From Tillandsia leiboldiana (Eukaryota > Streptophyta > Magnoliopsida > Poales > Bromeliaceae): DNA of 64,000 bases. The notes beneath the pieces were generated by a model. That model was not told the DNA's origin. It made no database searches and saw only the letters and a program-made list of their open reading frames with translations. Location: positions 25,090,825-25,154,824 of the forward strand of contig CM055069.1 of the NCBI GenBank assembly GCA_029204045.2, in the 5' to 3' direction. Below, one piece after another: positions 32,256 to 43,325 of this stretch; within the stretch, counting starts at the first letter, position 1; the number at the start of each line of letters is the position of its first letter. Both the position numbers and the translations under genes were made by a program.

Positions 32256-32524
32256 CACGTGGCGTCTCCCCATTGGACGCCCTGACCGAGGGAGCAGGCG
32301 TGCACGGGGAAGGCGCGTGGGCACTGTAGCGGGTCAGCGGGGTCAGGCCACGTGTCGGCCTCCTATTCGTCGGTCAGTGCGACGTGACGCGCTGACGCGA
32401 CGCGTCACTGCTGGCGGGCGTCAGAGCGAGGGGTAGTGCGGTCCACGTGGCAGCCTCTGATTGGCTGCCACTGGTCCATGGTCGCGATGCACGGGTCCAT
32501 GGCCACGTGTCGCGGTCGGGTTGG
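32256..32524 (+). promoter_or_regulatory. ERSE-I-like modules in B-plus 5' LTR
   Basis: CACGTG-N10-ATTGG exact at 32256-32276 and 32444-32464; spacing-preserving near matches at 32349 (ATTCG) and 32504 (GTTGG). Weak TATA-like sequence near 32632 (CCTATATGG). Confidence 0.6.
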
Positions 32525-32977
32525 CCGAGCGATGCTGACGTGGCGCCAAGCTGGCAAGGCGTGGCGCGGGGACCGGCGGCGGGACAGTCACTGTAGCCGC
32601 CCGAAAGTTGCGCCCGAAAGTCCGAAAATGGCCTATATGGGCCCGAAACGGCTTATTTTTCCTCCTTTTTCCCTCTTGGGCTTCACCCGAGCGTACCAGG
32701 AGAAGGAATGGGCGATTTTCGCCCGGGCTTTTCGGCGCGCACGAGCGCACCGTCGACTCCATGGAGCGTGCAAGATGTCTCAAATAGGGTTAATGGACGC
32801 GTTGGACGACGCGACGACATTGAGGTAGGTCCAGTATGCCATTTTGCGGTATTTTTGTCGCAGTTTTTACGTTTCCTTTTGGATTATGGGTTTGACCCCC
32901 ATGCCTATGTGCGTGTCAGGGACCAAGTTTTATTGTGCCATTTTACTGCGCGAGTTTCGCGGGCATTTTGGGCGCGC

Positions 32978-33605
32978 CTCATTTTGCGTGCCGCTCGTGG
33001 AGGTATGCACCGTTTTGCGTGCGAAATCGATAAATAGGCACAGTTTTGGACGCGAACGCGGAAAATATGCACCGTTTTGCGTGCAAAGTTGAAGAAGAAA
33101 CGTGCACCATTTTGCGTGCCGACCCGAGGTACGTGCTCCGTTTTGCGTGCAGGTTGGACTAATGGGCACCGTTTTACGTGCAGACTCTAACATTGTATCT
33201 CGTTTTCCCGTGCAGGACGGAAAAGTGTGCACCGTTTTGCGTGCAACCCCACAGTAGAGAGTGCATCATTTTGCGTGCCAATACGGGGTACGTGCTCCGT
33301 TTTGCGTGCGGGTTGGACCAATGCGCACCATTTTACGTGTAGATTCTAATAATTTACACCATTTTTCGTGCAGGGCTAGGAAAAATTGCACCGTTTTGCG
33401 TGCAACCCTACAGTTAGACATGCACCGTTTTGCGTGCAGATTTGAGGTACGTGCACCATTTTGCGTGCAGATCGTGTTGCTGCGCATCATTTTGCGTGCC
33501 GGCTGAAGTGGCGCGCACCATTTCTACGTATGGATTTTAATGACATGCATCGTTTTGCGTGCAGGATTGTAGGACGTGCACCGTTTTGCATGCAAGCTCG
33601 AGGAG
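32978..33605. repeat. Repeat array with GCACCGTTTTGCGTGC core, B-plus 5' LTR
   Basis: About sixteen to twenty units of the same conserved core as 27314-28090, opposite orientation, with variable intervals. Confidence 0.75.
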
Positions 33606-33865
33606 ACAAGTGGAATCGCGCGAAGACCAATTGCAATAGTCTACAAGCAATTGGGAACACCACAAGGTGGGGGATTCTGCCGAAATTGGGTGACCTCTCC
33701 CCTTGCTCCTTTGCTTTTCGATCCAGAAGCATGATAGTAGCCTGTTAGAGGCGTTAGGGAATCATGATGGTAATGGCATGCATAGAAAAATATATATTAT
33801 TTTGTTCTGGAGATGAAAATAATTGCATGCATGAAAATAATTAGCTATTTATGATTGTGATAATG

Positions 33866-34096
33866 TTAGGGTCTAACCCTAGGAATCATGTGAGACATAA
33901 GGGAAAAGAATATGTTGGTAGTAAGACTAGGAGAAAACCTAGATTTAGGTTTAACGAGTGGCATGATGACCTAGGAGATATACCTAGATCGACAAGTGGC
34001 ATTATCTTAGGAAAATAACCTAAGGTTGGGACTAGAGTGTTAAACATAGAGTCAGAGAACTCTAGGTTAAACAAGTTATGGAACTTAGGTAAAGGA
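33866..34096. repeat. Hairpin series in B-plus 5' LTR
   Basis: TAGGGT/ACCCTA (33867-33881), CTAGG/CCTAG (33927-33942 and 33971-33987), CTTAGG/CCTAAG (34006-34024), TAGAGT/ACTCTA (34047-34064), CTTAGGT/ACCTAAG (34084-34103), and TAGAGT/ACTCTA again at 34178-34196. Same stem classes as 26226-26837 with different loops. Confidence 0.65.
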
Positions 34097-34694
34097 ACCT
34101 AAGAGGAACTAATAGGGTTAAACTCTAATGAGGAGATAGAGTTAATGCAACCCTAGGTTAAACATGGAACAGAAAAATAGAGTTAGTAAAACTCTAGGAT
34201 TCAGTAAGGAATCAGGAAAAAGGGAAAATTAGATTCCCAAGTTAGAGAATTAATTAAGGTAACCCCCAGGAAGTCATAGGAAGTCTGGGTAAATGGATCA
34301 ATTAGTTTAACTGCAATCTGAGTTAAATAAGGAAAATGGAAAATGATCAAATGTGGAGACATGAAAGGAAGAGAAAATGGAAATAGGATTAATAAACTCT
34401 TAAGTTAGATAAGATTGAAAGTAACTAGTGTCCTAGTGACATAGTGCAGTGATATAGTGCAACCTTAAGGGTAATTGAAGTTTAGGGTTGTGAATTGAGA
34501 ACAAGTAAGAAAAGTATAAAGTGGTAAGGAAACTTAAGATATTGCCAAGTGGCAAAATAAGTGGAAATGTGAATGAGTAAATTGTTCAAACTTAAATTGG
34601 TGTTATAGACACCCAAATTATCCTAGAGTAAAGAACTTATGATAAAGGAAATAAAGCTTAAGTGAAAGCTAAAGTGGCTAATAAGCAAGATAAG

Positions 34695-34878
34695 CAAATT
34701 GCTCGAGAGCGAGCTAAAAGTGATTAATGATCAAGACAAGCAAATTGCTCGAGAGCGAGCTAAAAGTGATTAATGATCAAGACAAGCAAATTGCTCGAGA
34801 GCGAGCTAAAAGTCATTAATGATCAAGACAAGCAAATTGCTCGGGAGCGAGCTACAAGTGATTAATGATCAAGACAAG
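34695..34878 (+). repeat. 46-bp tandem repeat, four units
   Basis: Units start CAAATTGCTCGAGAGCGAG at 34695, 34741, 34787 and 34833, nearly identical. Each contains the hairpin GCTCG/CGAGC. The equivalent place in B-minus has no such expansion. Confidence 0.88.
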
Positions 34879-35194
34879 CAAATTGCTTGAAATAAAAGAG
34901 AAAAGTAAAAGAGAAGCATTGAGGCATGAATGCTAACGGGAGGGTTGAGCATATGTCACTCCCGGGTGGATGAGTGCCAAGGTGCCTTAAACTCATCTGA
35001 ACATAAAGTGTAAAGAGAATGGTTAAAGAAAGAGAATTATTAATGAAAGGTAAAAAGGATAAGATAAAATGTATTGGGCCGAGCAATACGGGAGGCGATG
35101 CTACAACCTGTTCTTGTTTGATTGGGGTTGTAGGCATTCGTCTTTTGGAACCCTCGGACCCTGTAAAAGAAAAGCCTAAATGGCCCTTGGGAGG

Positions 35195-35199
35195 GTTGA
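35195..35199. repeat. Target-site duplication of the gypsy element (left)
   Basis: gttga, repeated exactly at 49737-49741. Confidence 0.9.
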
Positions 35200-35559
35200 T
35201 GTAATAGCCGCTAGTTTAAAATATTTTAAGGGTCTACTTTTGGTTCGTTATTTCCGCTTTTCGTTTCGGGGGGATTGGGGGATGATCGAATAATTACTTG
35301 TTTCCGGACAGACCGTCGGGGCCCGCGGGTATTTTTAGTTAATAGGGCTCGCGAAACGGAGAGTGGCGGCAAAATCGGTTCTGAATTCCGACGCCGGAAT
35401 CTCCCGAAATAAATTCCGGAAGGTAGCTAACGGCTCAGATGGTTAACGCGGGTTACTTAGACGGACCGGACTCTAGTTCGCACCTGATTTGGACCCGTTT
35501 TAACTTGAACTGGGTTCTTTCCCTTTTTACCAACTTAACCGTTCCCGTTATTTCCCCCC

Positions 35560-35830
35560 CCCCGTCGTATAACTCCCCTTAAACAAACCGTAACTCCCAT
35601 AACTACCCCCTCTAACTACCCTTAACTACCCGTAACTCCCATAACTACCCCCTCTAACTACCCTTAACTACCCGTAACTCCCATAACTACCCACTCCTAC
35701 CCACTACCCGTAACTCCCATAACCACCCACTCCCTCTAACTACCCATTCCCCCATAACCACCCGTAACTCCCTTTAACTACCCACTCCCCTTAAACCCCC
35801 ACACTCCCCCTTAACTACCCGTATTCCCCA
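35560..35830. repeat. C-rich CTACCC/ACTCCC tract in gypsy LTR
   Basis: Irregular repeats of TAACTACCC and GTAACTCCCATAA; the complementary strand has runs of GGG every 6-10 bases over about 250 bp, a strong G-quadruplex-forming composition. Repeated at about 47075-47340. Confidence 0.7.
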
Positions 35831-36124
35831 CAATTCCCCTACGTACGAAACCCCATTTCCCCAACCCTTCTATTTCCCAACCAAATCCTTCCGCTTCCTC
35901 ACCGACTGCACGGAGGACCCAAGAGGCGAGACCAAGGAAGGAGAAGGAGGCGTCCTCACATTCCTTGTAGCCGAACGCGCAGGCCCGGATCGCCTCTTCC
36001 TCCGACAACCGAGGTGAGCACGCTAGGGTTTTGCCTTCTCGCCCCATTCTTGGTTGGAGCGGACGAGAGGGGGGGGGGGGGGAAAGGAAAAAGAAGGGGG
36101 CATGGGCATCGCGGGAATCCGGCG

Positions 36125-36725
36125 CGCACGGCGGCACCGCATGCGGACTGCCGCATGCGGGCGCCGCCGCTTGCGGGCGGCACCGCATGCGGACTGCCGC
36201 ATGCGGGCGCCGCCGCTTGCGGGATGCCGCATGCGGGCGCCCCCGCATGCGGGCGCGCCGCTTGCGGGCTGCCGCATGCGGGCGCCCCCGCATGCGGGCG
36301 CGCCGCTTGCAGGCTGCCGCATGCGGGCGCACCCGCATGCGGGCGCGCCGCTTGCGGGCGCCTCCGCATGCGGGCACGGCCGCTTGCGGGCTGCCGCATG
36401 CGGGCGCCCCCGCATGCGGGCGCGCCGCATGCGGGCTGCCGCATGCGGGCGCCCCCGCATGCGGGCGCGCCGCTTGCGGGCGCCTCCGCATGCGAGCACG
36501 ACCGCTTGCGGGCTGCCGCATGAGGGCGCCCCCGCATGCGGGCGCGCCGCTTGCGGGCGCCTCCGCATGCGGGCACGGCCGCTTGCGGGTTGCCGCATGT
36601 GGGCGCCGCCGCTTGTGCGCCGCTGCATGCGGGCGCCGCCGCATACGGGCGCTGCCGCTTGCGGGCACCGCCGCATGCGGGCGCCGCCGCTTGCGGGCAC
36701 CTCCGCATGCGGACGGCCGCACGCT
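36125..36725. repeat. GC-rich palindromic array in gypsy 5' LTR
   Basis: About 600 bp built from CCGCATGCGG (an exact 10-bp palindrome) and CCGCTTGCGG separated by GC-rich 4-8 bases. Equivalent array at about 47640-48220. The assembly gap falls exactly where a third copy of this array would begin (44225). Confidence 0.88.
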
Positions 36726-37239
36726 GTTAGTACACCGCCCAGCCGTACGGGACCAGGCGCGTACCTGTGCGTATTATACGCAAGGTGAGAGGGCGCCGGG
36801 CGCTCTAATCATTAGTCTGACAAAGCCTTAAGTCGCTGACTCCTATATGACAGATTCGTGTAGGTCCGGGCGGGCACCCGAGACGCGAGAGAACCTTACA
36901 TCAGTCAGGAGCGCGACAACAAGGTGGGTTTACGGTCGAGGCTGAGTATTATGTTGGTAATCCGACAGGGACTTTTCATTATTTAACGGTACTAACGTTG
37001 ATGGTTTCTATGATGTACTACCTTACCCCGTGACATGGTGACATGGTTACTTGGATACTTGGTTACTTGGTTACTTGGTTACTGGTTACTTATGCTCGAG
37101 CTGCGACACGCGCACCCGCGGTTTGGCCACCGCAAAGGGTGCTCTTTTCCGGAAAGGCGGTCTTTGACCCGTGTTACCCCACGAGGTGACGTAGTGGGGG
37201 GCCCCTGACCGCTGGGGGGTCTGAGGCAGCGATGGGACT

Positions 37240-37424
37240 GCCGGGATTGGATCCCGATGTAGTCAGGTGTGAGACCGCCGGGATTGGATCCCGATGTAGT
37301 CAGGTGTGAGACCGCCGGGATTGGATCCCGACGCGGTCAGGTGTGGGACTGCCGGGATTGGATCCCGATGTAGTCAGGTGTGAGACCGCCGGGATTGGAT
37401 CCCGACGCGGTCAGGTGTTACAGG
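37240..37424 (+). repeat. 37-bp tandem repeat, five units
   Basis: Unit GCCGGGATTGGATCCCGATG plus 17 bases. The 3' LTR has four units (48741-48888). Confidence 0.85.
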
Positions 37425-38280
37425 TGTTACCGGGGTTGCAGGTGCTACAGGTGGTACAGGTGGTTGCGAGTTACCATTACGAGTAGAGCGGTTGTTCCGG
37501 CTAGCATTACTTTGTGGCTTGGTATTACTTTACTGCTTTAGTACTATTTTGATGATAGTGTCGCTGACTACCCACTCTGTGACAGGTACCTCCAGGGGGT
37601 AGAGGTAGGCGACGGTGAGGCCGAGTTGGTAGCAGTCGGTCTGAGGGAGCCCTAGTATGCTGTTTTATTTACCTTCTCTGCATTTCATTCAGAACTGTAG
37701 GTTATTGTGTGGTTCTCGATACCCTTGTGGGGTCGTGTGGATGTTGAATTCTTTCTTTCTATTTATGCACTACTATTTCCGTTATTGTCCCCGTTTGGCC
37801 GCTTTCAAAGCAACATGACTAGAAAAGAAAAGAACTTCGAAAACTATTTTTAAAAATCTGGGTCGTGTGGACCTGTTTTCCAAAACCTGTGGATTTATGG
37901 CATCTTTTCAAACTGTCTTCAAAAAAAACCTTGGGTCGTGTGGACCTGCTTTCAAAACTGTGAGTTTATCCTTTCAACTTGATTGGCCACGGGTATTGTT
38001 TAGTCTTCATGCACCGTACTACTTCGAACTGTTGTGATTAAATGGGAAAAATGATTGCTCATAATCGGCTATCGTAGCAGCCGCGACGCCGTGCATATAC
38101 AGAGGAGACTCTGCCCGATTTTCGAGTAAATCTGTATATGTGGCGGGTCTGGGCACGCGCCGGGGAAGGAGGTTTTTAAACAATCTAAACAAAAAAAAAA
38201 AAAATTTAGTACGCACTTTGCGCGTACTTTGAAGTATCGTTTCCGCTAAAATAAAACCCCCGGGGCGTGACAGATTTAGA

Positions 38281-38292
38281 TGGTATCAGAGA
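38281..38292 (+). other. Primer-binding site of the gypsy element
   Basis: TGGTATCAGAGA, eight bases after the LTR, complementary to initiator tRNA-Met. Confidence 0.85.
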
Positions 38293-38475
38293 CTTGCTTT
38301 AATCACAACAGTGACGGCCCAACATCCACCGAGATATCACACTTAACTACGAATAAATGAAATGTGCAGGGTTTAAGGGCTAAGACGTGAGAGATCGGGG
38401 AGGGGATTTATAGATAATGCTTCTTTTCTCTCTCAATTTTACGATGATTCATCTAGCAGAGATGAGTGCTAAGCT

Positions 38476-40014
38476 TTGGTTGGTATGTCTGTACAGACAA
38501 TGGTACGGACCAGAGCGTCGGCCGAGGAGGTAGGGACAGATGCGACGACGTCGGCAGCTGCAGAAACCCAGCTCCTGCGGCAACAATTGAGAGAGATGGC
38601 GGGGGAGATGGCGACCCTTACGGATCGTGTGCGTCAATTGACGCAGCAGCAACCGATCGCTCCCGCCACTCCAGCAGAACCAATTGCACCGGCCGCAGTA
38701 CCGCAAGCGACAGGTACTGGGGTAGGGGCAACCCCCCTACCGGCGGCAACAGCCGGGCTAGCACATACCCAAACCACGGCGCCGATGGCAGCACCTGCAT
38801 CAGCGTTCGTGGGGCCGGCGCCGGGGGCTCTCGGCGGGAGTACCCCCGCGGCCGCCGCCGTTGCCAGGGGAGGGACGGTTACGCGGGCGGAACGAGAGCG
38901 TGTGCGGGCCAATCTGACGGATTTCATGAAGTTCGAACCACCCAAGTTCGAGGGGGAGACGACTGATCCCTGGGTAGTCGAAAAGTGGGTGGGAACGATG
39001 GAAAAATTGTTTGAGGACCTACTCATTGAAGACCCCGAACGCGTCCCTCTGGCAGTTCACTTTTTGGAGGGGAACGCTCGTCTATGGTGGAAGACGGTGC
39101 GTCCTGATCCTACCCAGGGCACCGTGTTACTATTGTGGACGACGTTCAAGCAGGAATTGTTTGGGGCCTTCTTCACAAATAGCGTCAAGAAGAAACTGGA
39201 GGATGACCTGAACCATATTCAGCAAGGGAACAAGACAGTCATGGAGTATCAGCGCGAATTTGTGCGCCTGGCCAATTGCGTCCCTTTCGTTATAAGGGAT
39301 GAACCCCACAAGGCGCAACTATTCGTGGATGGGTTGCGAAGTGATATTTTCCAGGTGGTTCAAGCCGCTGACCTGCATACGTTCCAGAAGGTGGTTGACC
39401 GGGCCACTATCGTAGAGCGTGGGATTGCCGTTACCCGCGCTAGGAGGGAGGTCCCGGCACAGCATGAAGATAGGAAGCGGCAACAGCAGAGCTATGGAGG
39501 GGGGTCATCTGCTGGAAACCGACTTCCCAAGCGGTGGAGGGCACAGTCGGGAGCACGGAGCGCACTTACGGGAGAGGCGAGGCCAAGAGACGGGCCTTGC
39601 GTGATCTGTGGGGGAGCGCATGGAGCGTTAGGTTGCTCCCAAAGAGCCGACCATTGCTTCCGTTGCGGTAAGCAGGGGCACTTTCCGCCGCAACTGCCCC
39701 CTTACCGTGGGATCAGCCTCCTCTGCCGCTTCACACGCCGTCACCACAATATTTGGGGCGGGGTGAAAGCCCCTATGGGGTCGTCTTCTAGGCCCCCGGC
39801 TACGCGGCGCGAGGAGGATAGGCAACCTCAAACCGGGCGGGCGAATTTATTCCATGAACCGCCAGGAATCGGACCCGCCGGAGCACGTACTTGCAGGTAT
39901 AACTTCCATTTTAAATCACGTTCTAGGACCCTCTTGATACCGGAGCAACGCACTCGTTCATTTCTCGCGAGTACGTGTTTTCGCATGACCTCGAGGAAAC
40001 ACCTCTTCAAGTAG
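38476..40014 (+). pseudogene. gag: Gypsy gag, running out of frame after the zinc knuckle
   Basis: Alanine/threonine-rich N-terminus with a predicted helix, then the retrotransposon gag domain (FMKFEPPKFEGETTDP, WWKTVRPDP, FANS-like KKKLEDDLNHIQQG) up to about residue 320, and a zinc knuckle CFRCGKQGHF near 39655-39690 whose last cysteine is only found in the neighbouring frame. The protease motif TGATHSFIS that should follow (about 39945-39975) is also in another frame, so the last 100 codons of this open frame are not real protein. The start may be the Met at 38488 or 38503 rather than 38476. Gag of this type plus the downstream chromodomain fits Tekay/Del. Confidence 0.8.
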
Positions 40015-43000
40015 ACTGACGGTCCAGACCGCGGGTGGGACGCTGGAGGCGACTACTTTGGTAGCCACTTGCCCGATTAAGCTAGGGCGGCTATTTTGCC
40101 CTTGGGATTTAATTGTGATTCCCTTGAAGGAGTACGACGTTATTCTGGGCATGGACTGGCTCTCAAGGTACCAAGCGCTTATCGACTGCGATAAGCGGAT
40201 GGTACAACTACAAGAACCAAGTTTCCCTAAGAATGCGTACCCTAGCGTGCAAAAGCACCTCCTTCCCGGCAGTCATCTCAGCGACTCGAGCCAGGAGTCT
40301 GATAGAGGGTGGGTGTGTAGCCTTTTTGGCATCGGTAGATCTGGTTACTCGACCCTCGACGACACCTTCAGACATCCCGGTGGTGAGGGACTTTCCCGAT
40401 GTCTTTCCGACGGAGCTTGCATGGGATACCCCCTGAAAAGGAGGTGGTGTTCCCTATTGAACTCTTGCCAGGTACTCAACCTATAACGAAGGCACCCTAC
40501 CGAATGGCCTTCGCGGAGTTGAAGGAGTTTAAAAGCGCAGCTGGAAGACCTCTTGGACAAAGGGTTTGTCCGGCCGAGTGTGTCACCCTGGGGCGCACCA
40601 GTGCTTTTCGTACGGAAGAAGGATGGGAGCCTGCGACTCTGTATCGATTACAGAGGAATAAACAAGGTCACGGTGAAAAATAAGTACCCCATGCCCAGAA
40701 TCGACGACCTCTTCGATCAACTACGAGGAGCGACGGTCTTTTCAAAAATTGATCTACAGTCTGGCTACCACCAGCTCCGGGTTCGGAACGAGGACATTCC
40801 GAAGACCGCTTTCCGGACCCGGTATGGCCATTACGAGTTTACGGTCATGCCGTTCGGACTTACGAACGCCCCGCAGTCTTTATGGACATGATGAACCGGG
40901 TCTTCAGACCATTCTTAGATCGTTCGTGGTGGTCTTCATCGATGATATACTAATATACTCATCCACCGACGAGGAGCACGAGGATCACTTACGAACGATT
41001 CTCCAAACCCTCAGGGAGCAGAAGCTGTTCGCTAAGCTCAAAAAGTGTGAGTTCTGGCTACGCGAAGTAGGATTCCTGGGGCATGTGATCTCGGCAAAAG
41101 GAATCGCCGTAGACCCCAAGAAGGTGGAATCGGTGATAGACTGGCAGCCGCCCACAACGGTGACGGAGATCCGCAGTTTCTTGGGGCTGGCGGGGTATTA
41201 TAGACGCTTTGTCGAGGGTTTCTCGAAGATTGCGACCCCTCTCAACCGGTTGACCAAGAAAGGAGAAAAGTTTGTATGGACGGCCAAATGCCAGGAAAGT
41301 TTTGAAGAACTCAAAAGAAGGCTAACCGAGGCACCGATTCTTGTACTACCAACACCCGGTGAGGACTATGAGGTGTACTGCGACGCTTCAAGAATCGGCC
41401 TTGGGGGTGTGCTAATGCAGCAGGGGAAGGTAATAGCCTATGCATCTAGGCAACTAAAGGACTACGAAAGAAACTACCCAACACACGACCTGGAGCTGGC
41501 TGCAGTGGTCTTCGTCCTGAAGTTATGGAGACACTATCTCTTTGGTGTCCATTGTAACATCTTCTCAGATCACCAAAGTCTTAAATACCTGTTCACACAA
41601 AAGGAACTAAACCTGCGGCAGAGGCGGTGGCTTGAATTACTGAAGGATTACGACCTAACGATCCAATACCACCCCGGGAAAGCAAACGTGGTAGCAGACG
41701 CTCTGAGCAGGAAGGGGCGACTGGAGGGAGGATCGGTAGGTGCGATAACTGAGCAGAGCGACTTGATCGCAGAATTTTCTCGACTAGGGTTAGAAGTAGT
41801 GTCAGCGGGCACGGTTGCGCAACTTTTAACTCTGGTAGTCAAGCCAACACTGTTAGAAAAGATTCGAGAGGGACAGCAGGCGGACACGCACTTACAGCTC
41901 GTAAGAGACAAGATCTCACCGGACCAGGAAGGGGACTTTTCATTAAAAAGCGATGATACCCTACGGTTCCGCGGGCGGATTTGCGTGCCGGATACTCCGG
42001 AATTAAAGAAGGAAATTCTGTCCGAGGCACACAGCGCCCCTTATACAGCGCATCCAGGAGGCACAAAGATGTACAGGGACCTCAAGCAGACCTTCTGGTG
42101 GCCCAAGATGAAGAGGGATGTAACCCAATTTGTAGCACATTGCCTGGTGTGTCAACAAATAAAGGCGGAACACCAACGACCGGCGGGAAAATTACAACCC
42201 TTACCGGTACCGGAGTGGAAGTGGGATCATATCACCATGGACTTCGTCACCGGGTTCCCACGTTCACCACAAGGACACGACACAATATGGGTTGTGGTAG
42301 ACCGGCTAACTAAGTCAGCACACTTCCTGCCGATTCACACAACCTGGACCAGAGAGCGGTTGGCTCAAGTCTATCTCAGCGAGATTGTGAGACTGCATGG
42401 GGTACCGGCGTCGATCACATCAGACAGAGACACGCGTTTTGTCTCAAAGTTTTGGCAGAGTCTGCAACAAGCCCTGGGGACTAAATTGCACTTCAGCACA
42501 GCCTTCCACCCTCAGACAGACGGGCAGTCGGAGCGAGTGATACAGACGCTAGAGGACCTGCTTCGGGCCTGTGTACTCGATTGGGGAGTCGGTTGGGAGC
42601 GTTACCTACCACTTGTAGAATTCGCTTACAACAATAGCCACCAGGCCAGTATACTGATGGCACCCTACGAAGCTTTATACGGGAGACACTGCCGATCCCC
42701 GATCTGTTGGGACGACTTGGGAGAACGAAAGCTCTTGGGACCCGACTTGGTGGAAGAAACAGAAGGGAAAGTGCGCCTCATCAGACAGCGCCTATTAACC
42801 GCCCAGAGCTGACAAAAGAGCTACGCGGATCGAAGACGCCGCGATTAGAGTTCCAGGTGGGAGAACACGTGTTTTTGCGGGTCTCGCCGTCCAGGGGAAT
42901 CAAGCGATTCGGGTTAAAAGGCAAGCTAAGCCCGCGGTTCGTGGGACCATTCGAGATCCTGGAACGGATCGGCCCAGTGGCTTACCGCCTTGCCCTACCA

Positions 43001-43288
43001 CCGAACCTCAACCGGATTCATGACGTGTTCCACGTGTCGATGCTCAAGAAATACCTCCCCGACCCGTCGCATGTGCTGGACGTCTCGACACTCGAACTAA
43101 AGGAGGACCTAAGTTTCGAGGAAACCCCTGTACGAATACTAGCAAGAGAAAGTAAGACGCTTCGAACCGAGACATTCCCTATGTGAAGGTGGCTCTGGAG
43201 CAACCACGAGGAGCGGGAAGCGACGTGGGAACTAGAGTCGAAGATGAGAGAGGGCTATCCTTATCTCTTTACCGCAAATCAGGTTTGA
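39890..43288 (+). pseudogene. pol: Gypsy pol: protease, RT, RNase H, integrase, chromodomain (broken)
   Basis: Pieces in order: protease (GATHSFISREYVF near 39945; VILGMDWLSRY near 40141); RT N-terminus (APYRM, about 40492; DKGFVRPSVSPWGAP at 40555; FSKIDLQSGYHQLR; VMPFGLTNAP); RT catalytic FIDD at about 40935; RNase H (YCDASRIGLGG, DALSRK); integrase with zinc-binding H...CLVCQ, HITMDF, TSDRDTRF and QTDGQSER; C-terminal PSRGIKRFG and KYLPDPSHVL; chromodomain-like VLWSNHEEREATWE. Order PR-RT-RH-IN-CHR is diagnostic for a chromovirus. At least five frame changes lie between 39650 and 40930, then one clean 630-codon stretch to a TGA at 42810-42812. Frames 42812-43288 also carry single-base errors compared with the duplicate at 46199-46678. 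Confidence 0.85.
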
Positions 43289-43325
43289 GTTTCGAGGACG
43301 AAACTCGTTTTAAAAGGGTGAGTGG

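Larger units (their letters stand above)
31500..35199 (+). mobile_element. B-plus 5' LTR, part 1
   Basis: Starts at 31500 with (T to A)GTAGTGAACCGG, the same start as the 3' LTR at 53054, and continues after the gypsy insertion at 49742-50880; together 4,839 bp. It is inserted at the primer-binding site of B-minus; gatac just before would be the target duplication. Same organisation as the B-minus LTR but clearly diverged from it. Confidence 0.8.
35200..38272 (+). mobile_element. Tekay/Del-like gypsy 5' LTR
   Basis: 3,073 bp from TGTAATAGCCGC to CGGGGCGTGACA, followed by the primer-binding site. Near-identical to the 3' LTR (46715-49736). Holds a C-rich tract (35560-35830), a GC-rich palindromic array (36125-36725) and a 37-bp tandem repeat (37240-37424). 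Long reading frames over the array are an artefact of its composition. Confidence 0.92.

Noticed and set aside
35560..35830. Interstitial telomeric repeat
   Set aside because: Units are TAACTACCC and GTAACTCCC, not the plant telomere CCCTAAA, and the tract is part of an LTR.
35811..36831. Open frames of 225-303 codons over the GC-rich array, both strands
   Set aside because: Composition artefact of GCATGCGG repeats; the same in the second LTR (47388-48309).
38476..38966. Overlapping frames over gypsy gag (38466-38966 plus, 38634-39026 minus)
   Set aside because: Shadows of the real gag frame, which alone carries the gag domain and zinc knuckle.
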